Positions 35,401-47,175 of a stretch of 64,000 nt of DNA are shown here, piece after piece. Both the position numbers and the translations under genes were made by a program. This stretch comes from Pieris napi (lineage: Eukaryota; Arthropoda; Insecta; Lepidoptera; Pieridae): positions 1,441,001 through 1,505,000 of the forward strand of contig NC_062240.1 in assembly GCF_905475465.1 (NCBI RefSeq). The letters are read 5' to 3'. The first letter of the stretch is position 1, and every line of letters begins with the position of its first letter. The notes below the pieces were generated by a model. That model was not told where the DNA came from, did not search any database, and saw only the letters and a program-made list of their open reading frames with translations.

Positions 35401-35717
35401 GAAAAAAAAATTTGCAACAAATCTTAAATTTACTACGAATAATAATTTTAGTTCTCATTAAATCAAGAATCTCTCGGGTTTTTTTACTAAAAAGAGAAGT
35501 GAAATTAATATACCTGTATCAAATTGGCTTTTTCCCTTGACTTGTCAACAAAATACCTCTTAATAGCGACATTTTGATTATCTGGCTTGTGAACTGCTGA
35601 ATACACAACGGCGATACCTCCACAACACTCCGATACTATGGAAGTCAATTGATAATCGTTTATGTCAGGGTTAAACATCGCGCCTGATATGGATGTACTA
35701 GTTGAAAATTTACGCAT
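32415..35717 (-). CDS. STRAD-type pseudokinase (STE20-related adaptor), complete
   Basis: STRAD is a catalytically dead STE20-like kinase that, with the scaffold MO25, binds and activates the polarity and energy kinase LKB1. Seven exons on the minus strand, in reading order: 35717-35514, 35398-35166, 34726-34549, 34305-34113, 34041-33918, 33348-33227 and 32491-32415 (stop 32417-32415). Phases join to 376 residues, somewhat shorter than human STRAD proteins. The catalytic-loop HRD is replaced by HRS (145-147, in VHRSVRASHVLL). The metal-binding DFG is replaced by SGLR (164-167), as in human STRAD. Further family matches are WLSPELLEQ, the GYDEQSDIYSLGI and CELANG block, and RPSASQLLNHAFFKQIRR. 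VAIK Lys53 is kept, whereas human STRAD-alpha has lost it. The last exon ends in Trp-Asp-Phe, matching the C-terminal Trp-Glu-Phe tail that docks on MO25. The gene converges on triokinase. Intron 6 holds SINE and LINE fragments. Confidence 0.94.
32535..32755 (-). mobile_element. SINE 'R1' fragment (inverted)
   Basis: CAGTGGCATTACAACCTTTT, AGGTCTGTGCCTCAGATTTT and TCCTCACGATGTATTCCTTC. Degenerate copy in the last STRAD intron. Confidence 0.6.
32765..32950 (+). mobile_element. LINE 3' fragment 'R2'
   Basis: CAGCTGCCACTGAAGTATTT, AAGAACGTACCAATTCTTAA and GCGGTATCACTTAACAACAG, ending GCCCGTTTGCCTCCTATTAC plus an A-run. Directly follows the SINE fragment. Confidence 0.7.
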
Positions 35718-36289
35718 TTACAATTGTTAGAACATAGCTGGCAATTATGATGTTTACAAGAAGATTGTTTATAATTTCAAGTCTATAAATAAACAAAATA
35801 TTAAGCAACAGCTGTTTCAAATCAAAATAATTGTCAGTTTCAGGCTCTGTTAAATTGACGTTAATGACAGTTCTCTATAATTATGACAAACTCGATGACT
35901 ATTGACTATGCAGTAGTTATGACTTATGGCTGATATGAAAAGGAGCTGACAGATTACAAAGCACTACTATTTACAATTTCTGTTCATTAATATAAATTGG
36001 CAATATAGCCTTGTAGTTCTTGGAATATGTAAGAAAAACTAACAAATTTAACTCTGTATTGGATGTAGGTGTTAATATGTATTACTATTACTATATAATA
36101 GACAAAAGAAGAAGAATTTTAAAAGTTCAATGTTTAATACAATAGAATCATTATACCTAACAGAGTATTAATACTCTACTGTATCTATTTAACTGTGGTT
36201 GAATTTTCCAACATAAATTTATCTCTTATTACAATAATAATTATCAATTTAATTTATAGTGTTATTTTAACTATGTATACAAAACTACA
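35718..36289. other. STRAD 5' flank
   Basis: AT-rich sequence upstream of the STRAD start codon (minus strand). Its leader and promoter should lie here. I see no clear core promoter element or repeat. Confidence 0.5.
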
Positions 36290-36650
36290 TATAACTATAT
36301 ATGTACATCTACTTTTCAAAATATATATATATATATATGTATACGAAGCTGACTTAAGTAATGTTTGATATATTTTTGTGGTACTCGAGTTAAGTTCGGT
36401 GGCGGTTGTTGTAGGGATATTCAAAAAATTTAAATGAAACTGTTTGAAGCTGGGTGTCAACTGGCTTTAATTGTTTAAAACTTGAGCTTATAACTAACAT
36501 AAAATTAGGGGTAGTAGGGTTGCGACGCTAAACTAACTTAACTTACTGAAGGGTTCATAAATCTAAGTGACACTAATGTTACGTGTATAAAGAATATAAG
36601 TGTAGTCGACCTATTGGACATTATCGGATACGAGAATGTTATACATATAA
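36290..36650 (+). repeat. Dispersed repeat 'R7', copy b
   Basis: Inverted relative to 3235-3575, with the shared blocks CGGTGGCGGTTGTTGTAGGG, GGCTTTAATTGTTTAAAACT, CTTACTGAAGGGTTCATAAA and GTGTAGTCGACCTATTGGAC. Ends next to AT-rich runs at both copies. Confidence 0.75.
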
Positions 36651-36661
36651 CAATATTTTTT

Positions 36662-37230
36662 TTTTTTGAAGTGAAAACTTCTTTAGCGGCGCTGAGCACT
36701 TTTTTGTATGGGTAAAAACTTTCAAACTTGCGTCAGGGTCACGTGATGCTGATCGAAAAAGCGTAAGATCGAGGGGAAGGGAGAGCAACTAGTATCTCCC
36801 ACTCTTTCTACCGTGCCTGAGTGTACAGCGGCCCACGCGTATCCAAGGATGGTGACAGCTGATTGCTTGACTGTTGTGTAGTAAATACACTGTTGTGTAT
36901 TCGTAAATGTGAATTGTTTAAATTATGGAAATCGAACAAAGTGAATCTATTAATGAAAAAAGTGATGATGAAGTAGTGAAAGAAAATGAGTAAGTACTTT
37001 ATAAATTACTAGATGAAAAACTCTTACTTGGCTTTAAAAACAAAAATAACTAATAATAATAATAATAATTTATATAATTTTTTGTTTTTTAAATAACGAT
37101 ATAATATTATAAATTGTCATATTTGTGTACGATAGCGCAATAAATAAACATTGTATTCTACCTCATAAATGATAGTACTTTTATACTTATAATTAAACAC
37201 AACGTTAATATTGAAGTTTTCACTTCTGCC
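36662..37230 (+). mobile_element. Putative DNA-transposon derivative with a mini-exon
   Basis: GAAGTGAAAACTTC at the left and its reverse complement GAAGTTTTCACTTC near 37213-37226 bracket about 560 bases. Inside, at about 36925, an ATG opens 22 codons (MEIEQSESINEKSDDEVVKE, then NE) that end in the donor GAG|TAAGTA or AATGA|GTAAGT. This resembles the first coding exon of a transposase left in a deleted copy. Class not determined. Confidence 0.45.
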
Positions 37231-37855
37231 GGCACTCCCGGAGTGCTAGTGTTTTTTTTTTTTTAACATTTGGTTTGCGCTTCTAATTATTAACAAAAAT
37301 ATATAGGTATGTAACTTAACTAACGTTAGGTAACATAACTCTCGTTAAAATATACATATTATTATGTCAATAGTAGCTAGTGTAGAGCGATTGAAACAAA
37401 TCAATTATCACTTAATTACTTTTATTAAAAGACTTCAAAGATTTTGAACATATTATATAAAAGTATTAAATAAGTGACACTAGACGATTTTAATTTTGTA
37501 ATCGTTCAATATAAAATTTCGTGTGGGTTTAAAAGTTACAATTATTTGATAAATCGAACGAGGAGTTTTACATAAAATATGAATTTTAAGCATGTTTTTG
37601 ACAAAATATGTAAGTGGAAAGTTTAGTCACTTTATTAATCTGCACAATCAAGTACATGACTCTATATTCTCATAAAACATAGCATTCGAATTTTAAAAAC
37701 GAACGAACATAGCCAAAAAAAGCAATTTTCAGTAACTTCGCAAAGAACGCATTTTTTGGTATTGTAAAGTTTTCAATCTCGATAAAAAGCTGTAATTCCT
37801 ATATATATACGACGGCGACCGCATCTCTCATACGCATTATACGATGTACTCACGT

Positions 37856-38114
37856 CTATATAAAACCGGGGACAGCGCCAAGTCTAAAATTAAGGTCGGC
37901 GAGAGCGTCCGAACACCGCCGAATCCGCCCGCCCGCCTCAGTCCACCATCAGCTGCCGTCGAAATTTCCCAAAACCAATCGAACGCGTGCCTGAAAACTC
38001 CACTTGGTTATCGCGAAAAATTCAAAAGTAAACGTGCTCGCGAGTCGCCATTGTGAATTTTTTTGTATCGTGGCAGTGTGTGTGATTTGTGGATTTTCGA
38101 ACGTCTTTTAAGCG
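37856..38114 (+). promoter_or_regulatory. TATA-containing promoter and GC-rich leader exon
   Basis: TCTATATAAAAC at about 37856-37866 is followed by about 230 bases that are much richer in C and G than the flanks and end in the donor AAGCG|GTATGT (38115). A CAGTGTGTGTG stretch lies near the end. This looks like a TATA promoter with a non-coding first exon. The nearest coding exon downstream on the same strand with a fitting acceptor is at 47526, so it may be the leader of that gene, with a 9.4-kb first intron. The link is inferred. Confidence 0.5.
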
Positions 38115-39674
38115 GTATGTATTATTATTTATACTAAGGGTTGGATTTTATTATCTTAGATTTAATGATAAACACGTGTTCGTAGTATAGGGTTACATAG
38201 CTTTTTCCCTTGCTGATAAATCTTTGACATTGTTAGGTATAACTATTTACCTGTGTTAAAATGTATTATAAAAGTAAATTGTCAAAACATACATCCTACA
38301 ACATACAAAAAAACGGAAATGTATGTTTTCAAATAGTATAACATTTTAATTTTCATAGTTTGTTGAAATGAAATATATATAGTATATACCTAATATGTCA
38401 TATTAATATAAGAAAACCTACCAATATAGGGTACCAATAGATATATATGTGGGTAGGTAATACTGTAAAAGTCCAATATAACGGATTTTTAGCCTTAATT
38501 AAATTTTATATACAATTATTCTAGATAAGAATATTTATAAAAAATAGGTAGTTTCACATTTCCAAGCGGTATATAAAGCTTTATTGTTATTGATTTTCAA
38601 GATACTCGGATATTCATGTTACGCGCTGTTAAAAATACGACATCTTATTGATAACGGTATTCACTGTGTTTGGGATGCACTTCTTCCAGTAATTTCTAGA
38701 AAATATATTTCACCTTGAGTCCGCATTGCGTCAGCCTCAGCCGACTTTTAGTCTAGACATCGGAAACCGGAAGCTGCTTTCTATCGATTTTCAAATTCTT
38801 GCTCCTTAACTTGTATCTCTTAGATTTGAAAACATATTTCGCTAGCAGTTAAGTTGACTTATTACTAACACTTCTTACATTATTTGTTAAACTATAGATA
38901 TGCATAACTATAACTGCCATTATCTACATATAATATCGATAAAAATAAAAAGTTTATTATCAGCATTCATATAAACTTTCCACTTTAGAACTATAATCGT
39001 ATCAATAATTCTGACGTCGGTTTAATTTAATTATATCTCTACATAAAGACACCATTTGCTTTTGTTTTGAACTATTAGGTATGGGTTTAAACTTTAATGA
39101 TCCGATTTATCCCTAAGCAGTTGTTTTAATAGTAAACATATACCATTAGATAAAAACGAAATGTTTTTGTTTTTATGGTAACACTCAGACTGGAAACTTA
39201 GCTCGAACTATCTCTTGTATGTCAAAATCCAATACGTTTTTGTCATACTTAGGGCTAAGCCTCGGCTATGAATCTCTCTAATTGTACTTTCAGAGATTTA
39301 GGTTCAACTAGAGCTTGGAGTTTTTTCAGAGCGGAAATAAAAATGAACAATTGCTGTTTATTCTACGAAATAAGTAGATATTTTGGGTCAAATATTCGAA
39401 CGTGATTGAGCTCACCAATTCACATATTAACATACGTTGTTAGAAGCCGAAAGTAGGGCGTTTAAGTCTAATTTACAAAGTAATATCGTGTATTTTGAAA
39501 CTGACGTTTCCGTGTTGATTTGATAAAAATTAGGTTACAAAACTGATTTACGGGATAAGTCAAATTTGGTGAGTTTAAACAGACTAGTTTAGTTCTAATC
39601 ACACACCAAATTTTACTAAATAACCTCGTTTTATCATATAAATTGAAAAATTAATTTTTTTGATCGATAAATAT

Positions 39675-39850
39675 GTCACCAGCATCATCAGTGGCTATAC
39701 AGCTTGCTGCCTTAGCCTCCGCAAGTGTATTTCGCCATCGCAATCTATTTCGTGCTTCTGGCGTCCAACTTTGAACACCTATTGTTTCGATTTTCTTGAC
39801 AACTCCATCCCACCAACACAGCCTCAGTCACCGGGTTTTCTCTTGCCACA
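39675..39850 (-). mobile_element. LINE ORF2 C-terminal remnant
   Basis: The minus strand reads WWDGVVKKIETIGVQSWTPE, then ARNRLRWRNTLAEAKAA. This RW(x)DG(V)...LGIxxWxxxAxDRxxWRxxLxEAK pattern is the usual end of LINE ORF2 proteins. The plus-strand 173-codon frame overlapping it is partly a shadow. Confidence 0.7.
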
Positions 39851-39859
39851 TTGTGAGTT

Positions 39860-40181
39860 GAGTAAGGACCTTGGTGTTATGTCGTTCGGTGCACATGAGC
39901 CTGTTGCATTTTATGAATTGGACGATGTTGGAATCGTCAAGGATGTTATAAAGTTCTTCATTGAAGTGAATTTGCCAAACACCATCACCATAAACAAGGC
40001 CAGAAATTCTACGAAAAATCTAACCCACAAAGATGAAGAGAGCAAACTAGTCCTTCTTGCTAAGGGTTTCAGAACCATAAGTTTGCAGCAGAACAAGCTT
40101 GGCATCTTTTGTTATTCTGAGTTATTAAAAGTAAATACGCACAAATTACAGATGCTGATAAAAGACCTGTTACTTCATTAG
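39860..40181 (+). pseudogene. Coding-like frame of unknown origin
   Basis: An open stretch of about 107 codons ends at 40181 (ELDDVGIVKDVIKFFIEVNL, HKDEESKLVLLAKGFRTISL, LGIFCYSELLKVN). It is longer and less AT-biased than neighbouring frames, but has no match I recognise and no clear splice borders. Probably a transposon or retrocopy remnant. Confidence 0.3.
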
Positions 40182-42439
40182 AAAATGCATTTTAATTTTT
40201 ATCTGAAAGTTTACTGATACAATACGTGTGTTGTTCCAACGTTAAAAATACGAACAAGCGCCCTTGGCCAAGTCGTAAAGGTTGAAATCGACTGCTAGCG
40301 GATGCGTCGGCGCATTTTCTGACATAACCATTATCGATTAGGGTTGTCACGTGGTTTATTATGCAATACAACGAAGTTTTGGCCATGCACCCTAAGTCTA
40401 TTTGTATCTATTATTAGAAATGCCAATATAAGAAGGAAATGGCTGTCTTAAGTTATCAAATTTTTCAGATAACGTTATTTCTGAAAGCGATATAAGAATG
40501 ATCAGTTAAAAGTATCGAACTCGTGGTGGCATACAGCTGAAATTTAAGGTAAAATTTATTAAAATTTGTTCCGATCGTTTAGTTACGATCTATGTTTTAT
40601 TATTCTAAAAGATATCTATTATCTTATAAGACAAACAAGTAGTTATAGTCTGTAATAACACCCAGGAATCTGCAACTAAGTACATTTTGTTAGGGTATAT
40701 TAAAGAAGAAAAGTTCACATGACACAGCGGACAAGATTTAAAATCAATATGTTTATTTCATACACAGGTGTTATTCAAAACTAGTTAAGCGTCCAATACA
40801 ACCCATAAAATCAGTGACTAAAGATAAAAAGCATAATTTTAACTAAAGTCTGTCTCTTTTCATCTCAGCAAAAATACAATTTGTCAGAAAGAGACAAAAG
40901 AGTAGTTTAGTAAATTTAAAGAGTGCAGTTATACTGTCTTTTATATGAACCAAAGCTTAAATATTAGTCCATGGATTTAGTTGGGGTGTCGGCTATTTCA
41001 TCTGACGAAAACGATAGTTCTTAATGCATATAAGCGACTGGCCTAAATAGATGCAGTGACAGTTAAGATGAAAGGAACGCGGCGTATGCGCATATTTCCA
41101 CATTATGGCTCGCCAACACGCCAACGTTGAATGCCAATAGTTTATGGGATAATAATAAATTATTTTATTTTCATAGTTTGGTTTCGACTGATTTCTTTTA
41201 TAATATTTTAATGCCGTCGTGTAGTATAGGAATTCAAACCACTAAAGGCTAAAGAAATATAAGAGAAATATTCATAAATTTTGTCGCAATTGCGCAAGTT
41301 TTTTATTTTCATAAGAACCTTCTACAAAGCATAGGAAGACTTAAAAAGTTGAAATCATTAAAGTTGTTCTCAACTTATGGCAACTTCAAGGCAAATATAA
41401 TTTCCTTTCTTTATTATTTTTAGTACTTTTCCTGCTATAGAAATCCCATCAATTGAAAGACAACAATTTGTTTGTCATTTGAATTGCTTCAGATTTTTAT
41501 TTTCTATATCTGTGATTTCATAGATGAATCGACTTTTTTAATAATAATAATGAAACTTTACACAAGTATATAGGTAAATGTTAGTAATATGTCGCTTGTT
41601 GATATTGACCTCTCTTGGGTGTAGGACTCTTCCAACCCTTACCTGATGTCTCTATCTTTACCAATAGTTTGCCAGTCCTGCTATTTCTGTAAAGTTACTT
41701 GCCTACTTTCTTTTTGACCCGCCCAAATCGACTATACAACAAAAAACTCCTGTGTTCCTGAGTTTTTTTTCGAACCATTCAAACAAATACTTCAATTGTA
41801 AATCATAAAGCTTGTATATGGTATAGTATCGATATATGGCTCCTGTTACATAAAAACATCGGTCTTATTGTACCTCTTTTTATATCACTACGTAATAAGA
41901 ATTTGTAAAGCTAAGGTATAAAAAAAGGTAAAATATTGCAGTTTGGTTTTTATAAATAAAAAAATAACGTCTGTAAGAACCAACCTAGGAGTTGAGAAAC
42001 CTCTCATTCGAATTCTTTGCGAATATTACTGAATAAACACTACTTATCCAGAACAAAGTATTGTTAAGCGCCTATACCTACCTGGTACCTCGTCCGCATT
42101 GTGAAGCAAAACATTACTAGTAAAAACTAAAATTGGAAGTGTAATATTTTTTGTAAAATTTATGTTCACCGTAATTGTCATATATTTAAGAATGTATAAT
42201 AGATTGTAATTACTATAGAAAATGCATTATATATGATATGGTGTAAATTAATTAATAAAATTAAATGAATAAGGGTGTAAGTTCTATCTATCAGTCAGCC
42301 ATGATAGCTAACGAATTATTTTGAGACGGTTAGTCTATGCGCTGGAGTCGATGTTCGGATTATTATTAGATTGCAGTGACGGTACTGTGATACAATAGAC
42401 GAATTTAGCTTCAAAAACCCACTTGTATTGCTTATGATT

Positions 42440-42540
42440 CTTGTTATTTTTCTTCTACTGTAACTATTTGTGTGGGCGGTATTATGGTAGACTTTATTAT
42501 TTGTGTGGGCGGTTTTATGGTAGACTTTATTATTTATTAA
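42440..42540 (+). repeat. Two-copy tandem repeat, 35-bp unit
   Basis: ATTTGTGTGGGCGGTATTAT followed by GGTAGACTTTATT, repeated once with two substitutions. Confidence 0.7.
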
Positions 42541-42929
42541 AGTCGTTTTAATAATAATAAATAACCTAATCAATATATGAATCTAAGTAGCGTTCGTGAT
42601 CAGGTTAGGTTAGATAAGGTTACATTTGTAACTTCTTTCATTCATTTAACCAATCATGATGTTTTAATTAATTTCTATCGGGTTAAAGAGCATGCGCCAC
42701 CACATTATTGCATGGTACACCATTGCTCAATGATGAAAATATGTAGAAAAGACCCGTGATTGGACAATTTATCCGCTCTTCTTTAACGAGACAGGACTTT
42801 ATCGAACTGGTATTAAAATAAAATATTGCTTAAAAATAAAATGCAATGAAAGCTTCGATACTCGCTATATACTACATCTTTTGTCTAATAATATTTGTGT
42901 CGTGATATAACACAAACTTTTGTTGCACA

Positions 42930-43170
42930 ACTGAACGTTTTTTAAGACAGTTTTTGCCGCACACCACCACTAAAAAACCAAGCTGTAAAACTAGCTGCCC
43001 ACTGAAGTATTTCCGAACCAAATCGACTTAGGGTCCTTCATAAAAAGAGCGTACCAGTTCTTAAAAGGCTGGCAACGCAATCGCGAGCCGTCTGACATTG
43101 TGTGTCCATGGGCTCTATCACTATCACTTAACATCCGGTGAGCCCGTTTGCCCCCTGTTATATAAAAAAA
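42930..43170 (+). mobile_element. LINE 3' fragment 'R2'
   Basis: CTGAACGTTTTTTAAGACAG, CAGTTTTTGCCGCACACCAC, ACTGAAGTATTTCCGAACCA, AAAGAGCGTACCAGTTCTTA and GCCCGTTTGCCCCCTGTTAT plus an A-run. 5'-truncated copy. Confidence 0.8.
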
Positions 43171-43294
43171 ACTTTAAGGGCAGTAGGTCTTTACCTTTTA
43201 TCTATTAAGCCTTTACATTTTTACCAAAGCAAACACAATATTTTTTTTTTGTTTTTCTTTTTTTTGTCAATTCTGCTGAGGTTTGCTACGCTTT

Positions 43295-43625
43295 GGTGTA
43301 AAGACAAAGTCAAAATCATTAATTCATATGGGAAACACAATGTACACCTATGAACGTCAAAAAAGTAAGAGAATATATAGTTCTCAAATCAAGGGCGTAG
43401 AAGGGAAGAGAAGAACTGGCAATAAACTCTCCGCCACTCTTTTTAATCACCAAGTTTTTTGTTTTACACAACGTTTGTAAGGAGCTGCAACAATTACACC
43501 ATGTTCCACAAGACATCTTAAGTAATAAATAATAATAAAATAAATAAAAAACAAAGATTTTTCCTCTATCAGCAGGAGGCATGGTGAAATAGGAGCACGC
43601 ACTTATATTGTGGAAACAACACGCA
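43295..43625 (-). repeat. Dispersed repeat 'R3', copy d (inverted)
   Basis: Reverse complement of 30128-30436: AAAGTCAAAATCATTAATTC, AATGTACACCTATGAACGTC, GTAAGGAGCTGCAACAATTA and CCTCTATCAGCAGGAGGCAT. Confidence 0.75.
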
Positions 43626-43879
43626 AGCTGCATTGTAGTGCTCCTATTTTTGTGAACATTTATAGTTGTATCATGAGTAAATTTAGATTTAATTTACTGC
43701 CAAATATCATTGCATAATAATGACAACACATATTTTATGATCCTGGGACGATAAACTGGAAATACGCATCAGATGACATGTGTCGCAATAAACATTATCT
43801 ATTTTATCTTCTAGAAGTCTTACATCATGTCATGTTAATGAGTCAAGAGCACTTGATGTGATTTAAGGCGAGACGGTAC

Positions 43880-44412
43880 TTCATTTCGGGCCACTGCTTG
43901 CAAATCGATAAAGCGCATTTTCAGCCTCACATGGTTCTGTTCTCACCTCTGGGCGGGAGCTCTCTAGTACCACCTCCACTTTACCGTATGTAACGAAGAA
44001 CGGTTCGAATCGTCGACGACCAGTTACTTTCCGAGCGGCTTGATCTCTTTGCGTTGCGTAGAGATGGTGGTGTACCGCATTTACCATGGAGAGCGTTCAG
44101 AGGAGTTGTTCGGATTAATACTTGCAGCTGAGTTCATCATCAGAGGTCAAGGCAAAATACAAAATACCATCCTTATCACCTCGAAGACCGTCGTTCTACC
44201 ACTGAGTGTTTCTTAAGACAGTTTTAGCCGTGCACCACATCTGCGTGAAACAAGCTGCCCACTAAAATATTTCCGAACCAATTTGCCTGCAAGAAAAGAC
44301 CGTAGCAGTTCTTAAAAAGTCAAAATTGCACTTGCGAGGCAATGTGAGTGGCTATCACTAAACATCAGATGAGCACCCTGCCCATTTGCCTTCTGTTACA
44401 TAAAAAACATAA
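43880..44412 (+). mobile_element. LINE 3' end 'R2', longest copy in the window
   Basis: One plus frame reads VYRIYHGERSEELFGLILAA, then EFIIR, the HRR...FYRIYHGECSEELF block near the end of Jockey-like LINE reverse transcriptases. Further on are YHPYHLEDRRSTTECFLRQF and a KLPTKIFPNQF remnant. It ends GCCCATTTGCCTTCTGTTAC plus an A-run. Stops and frameshifts show it is dead. It links the short R2 copies to a LINE. Confidence 0.75.
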
Positions 44413-44956
44413 AAACATATAAATTCCTATGTATACTTATATCATTTTACTCTCTTATCTAAATACCCTTATCAAACCACTGAAGTCATCGATTTTAAGA
44501 TTCTCGGGGTAAAACACAGAGAAACTAACGTGTGGTTGCCCATACACCCCATTTTGTTACATATTTCAGTTACGAATTCCCATGCGATATATTAAAAGAA
44601 GCTACGTGAATAATATATTTAAAAAAACTCCAATTCTAATAATTCATTGCAAACGATTGCATTATTAATAATATTCATTAAGTAATAATTAAAAATACGC
44701 CATTGTCAAAGCCGTAAGTTGGAATTTGGCCAGGTGTCTTCTAGGGAACTGCTGGTCTATTGAATTCACAGTCTGGCTGACAGCCATTTTGTTGAGGTCG
44801 TTGACTATGTCATGTGCTTCCTATTGTGTAATGTTTGTATTTGGTGATTTTATAAATTAAATACCTATGTTAGGATATTTACGATTGGCTTAATTTTGTT
44901 TGATTATAATTAGTAGAAAACGCCTAAGTTAGACAACGCATGGCTCTTATAATGTA

Positions 44957-45170
44957 CTAGCTGACCCAGCTTACTTCGTTCCGCCTAACATCATTTCAGT
45001 CACTTCAAGATCAGAATTTCTTGAACTGACACGAATTCAATGTAAAATGATGCGTCATTTTGTCAACAGATGGCACCACATGGTGTTTGAATTCGTAAAA
45101 TTAATTAATTTATTGTTATTCGATAACTTAGGTTATTACTTATTCTGCTATTCGGAGCAGAGAAGAATCC
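44957..45170 (-). mobile_element. Helitron-like 3' end remnant (inverted)
   Basis: CTAGCTGACCCAGCTTACTT reads on the minus strand as an end in GCTGGGTCAGCTAG followed by T. ATTACTTATTCTGCTATTCG downstream resembles the interior of 21023-21442. Right limit unclear. Confidence 0.4.
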
Positions 45171-45889
45171 ACCAAAAATGTATTTATTTATTTACAGAAA
45201 TACATTATCCTTACAATTGAAAAAAGCAAATGTCGAGTGAATTAATTCTGCGAACATATAAATATGTCGATAGTGTCGGAGACAGCATTCAGTAGGCGGA
45301 ACGTCTTTGCTAACTGTCTTTTGCATAGGGGATCTGTTTCTGGTTCTAGCCCTTGGTATCGCCCGAGGTACAAAGAAACTGAGTTCTTGGAGAACACTTG
45401 GGTTGCTCCATTAATAAAACCTTTGCTTAATAATAAAGTACTACCTTTTTATAATAATAAAGGAAACTGTTTACAACCCAAACTGCTATAAATAACGATT
45501 TTATTTGAAATACTTCTTTGATCCTATTCAAAAACCGTAGCACAATGTGCGTGTAACATTGTACACGACGAACAAAGATATTTTCGATTTCGATGCCTTG
45601 GGTAGGAATAAACCAGTTCTAAACACAAATCTTGTGTTATCTTAAAGTGAAACATTATTAAGGTAATCTTGGTTCGTACAATTCCTGAGCCAGTACTGGC
45701 CATCTGCTGAGTATTACGAATGGTTTTTGAAGCGCAGTTTTGTAACTGACAGTTATGATATATTGTCTTAACATTCTGTGGATCAGACAGAACCTCGAAC
45801 CAGAAAACATAAAGCTATGCTAAGATGTTATCGGCTGATGTTATTTTTGTTATTTATTTTCTATTTCAGGAATGATACTTTTATATCAC

Positions 45890-45967
45890 AAATATTCGGA
45901 TTTAGACTTTTAATTTCAGTAGATATGTTTATATCTACTGAAATTAAAAGTCTAAATCCGAATATTT
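45890..45967. repeat. Perfect 37-bp inverted repeat with a 4-nt loop
   Basis: Arm 45890-45926 (starting AAATATTCGGATTTAGAC) is exactly complementary to 45931-45967, with GTTT between them. No mismatch or bulge. Confidence 0.95.
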
Positions 45968-46387
45968 AAAAAAAATGACGTTGGCTTTCGAGTTCGAAGA
46001 ATCTGTTAAACATATATATGTAATTTGATTAGCAACGTATATTCCTAATATATAGTATGTGTTCAACACAAGTTTTATATTAAATTATCTTACAAAAAAG
46101 GAAATCTATTAGTTTGCCTTTCGCTTGGAACCTTGCTACCATCATGTATAGGTATAGGATTCGACTGTTGAGACTCCTTGTTACCTTGGGTACAGCTGAC
46201 CCGACCTTATTGCTGTTCGCTATTATATTTTAGTATGTATAGACACAAATAAAATACGAATAAATAAGCCTTTATAGAAGTAATTGGAAAACAATATTAT
46301 TATATTTTTAGAAAACAGTTTTTACATAAATAGTTTCGATTATCAAAAAGTATGAGCATTACTTGGCTACGTTGTATAGGTATATAT

Positions 46388-46420
46388 AGTCCTAGTAGTG
46401 GTTTCCGCACTACTAGGACT
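46388..46420. repeat. Perfect 13-bp inverted repeat with a 7-nt loop
   Basis: AGTCCTAGTAGTG (46388-46400) and CACTACTAGGACT (46408-46420) separated by GTTTCCG. Confidence 0.9.
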
Positions 46421-47175
46421 ACGTGGGTGACTGATTGAAACAGCCTGCACAAGGGACTATTTGTCGCGCGCCAAGGATAAAGAGATGTTTAGGAGACAAT
46501 GGCCCGTAATTGGCTACATTACAATTGTAATGTTCAACTACAATTTAAGCATTGTAAAAGTTCAAATGGTCGTGTTTGAGCTTATTTCTTCGAATTGGAT
46601 CTACCAAGAATAAGAATTTGTTTTGAGTTTTGGAAATTAAATAGAAATCAAAAAATCTTCATATATAAAAACTTCTATACAAAATATTGTAACTAATAAG
46701 TAGATTTCGTGACTCGTAAATAATTGAACGCATTTGACAAAATTGGGTTGTTGCCTCGGTTACATCGGGAAGTTATGTCGTTACGTAAATTTATGATTTT
46801 TCATGCCACCTTATCGATTTGCTTTCCATGATATCGGAGCTTACAAACTGATGAGTTATGTTTTAACCGTCCTTGCAATATCGTTTTGTTCAGATTTTTA
46901 CTTTTTAAGATTCTGAGTTCAGAGAGTCAGTAAGGCTCTTGGTCGAGACTTAGGGCGAGTTTCAGAAATGAGTTTTGTCTGACATCCGTGAATAATGTAG
47001 ATTTTTGAAGAATTAATTAAAGCGTACACTGGGTAAAATAACCTTGGAATATACGAAACTTTATTTCTCAACTGAAAATATTGAAATTGGTGTCCAAAGG
47101 CTGCGATGATTGCCCTTTTTGGGCAGCCCGTAGACTCGTAAAAAAATAGATTTTAATAATTTATAACAATGTGTA

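Noticed and set aside
37844..38056. 70-codon frame over the TATA and leader region
   Set aside because: The TATA box lies inside this frame, so transcription would start after its ATG. It is more likely a GC-rich leader.
39660..40181. 173-codon plus-strand frame as a real gene
   Set aside because: Its first third is antisense to a clear LINE ORF2 end (39675-39850). The remainder has no recognised family or splice context; kept only as a low-confidence remnant.
43881..44087. 68-codon minus-strand frame
   Set aside because: Antisense shadow of the plus-strand LINE remnant 43880-44412, whose FYRIYHGE-type block is recognisable.
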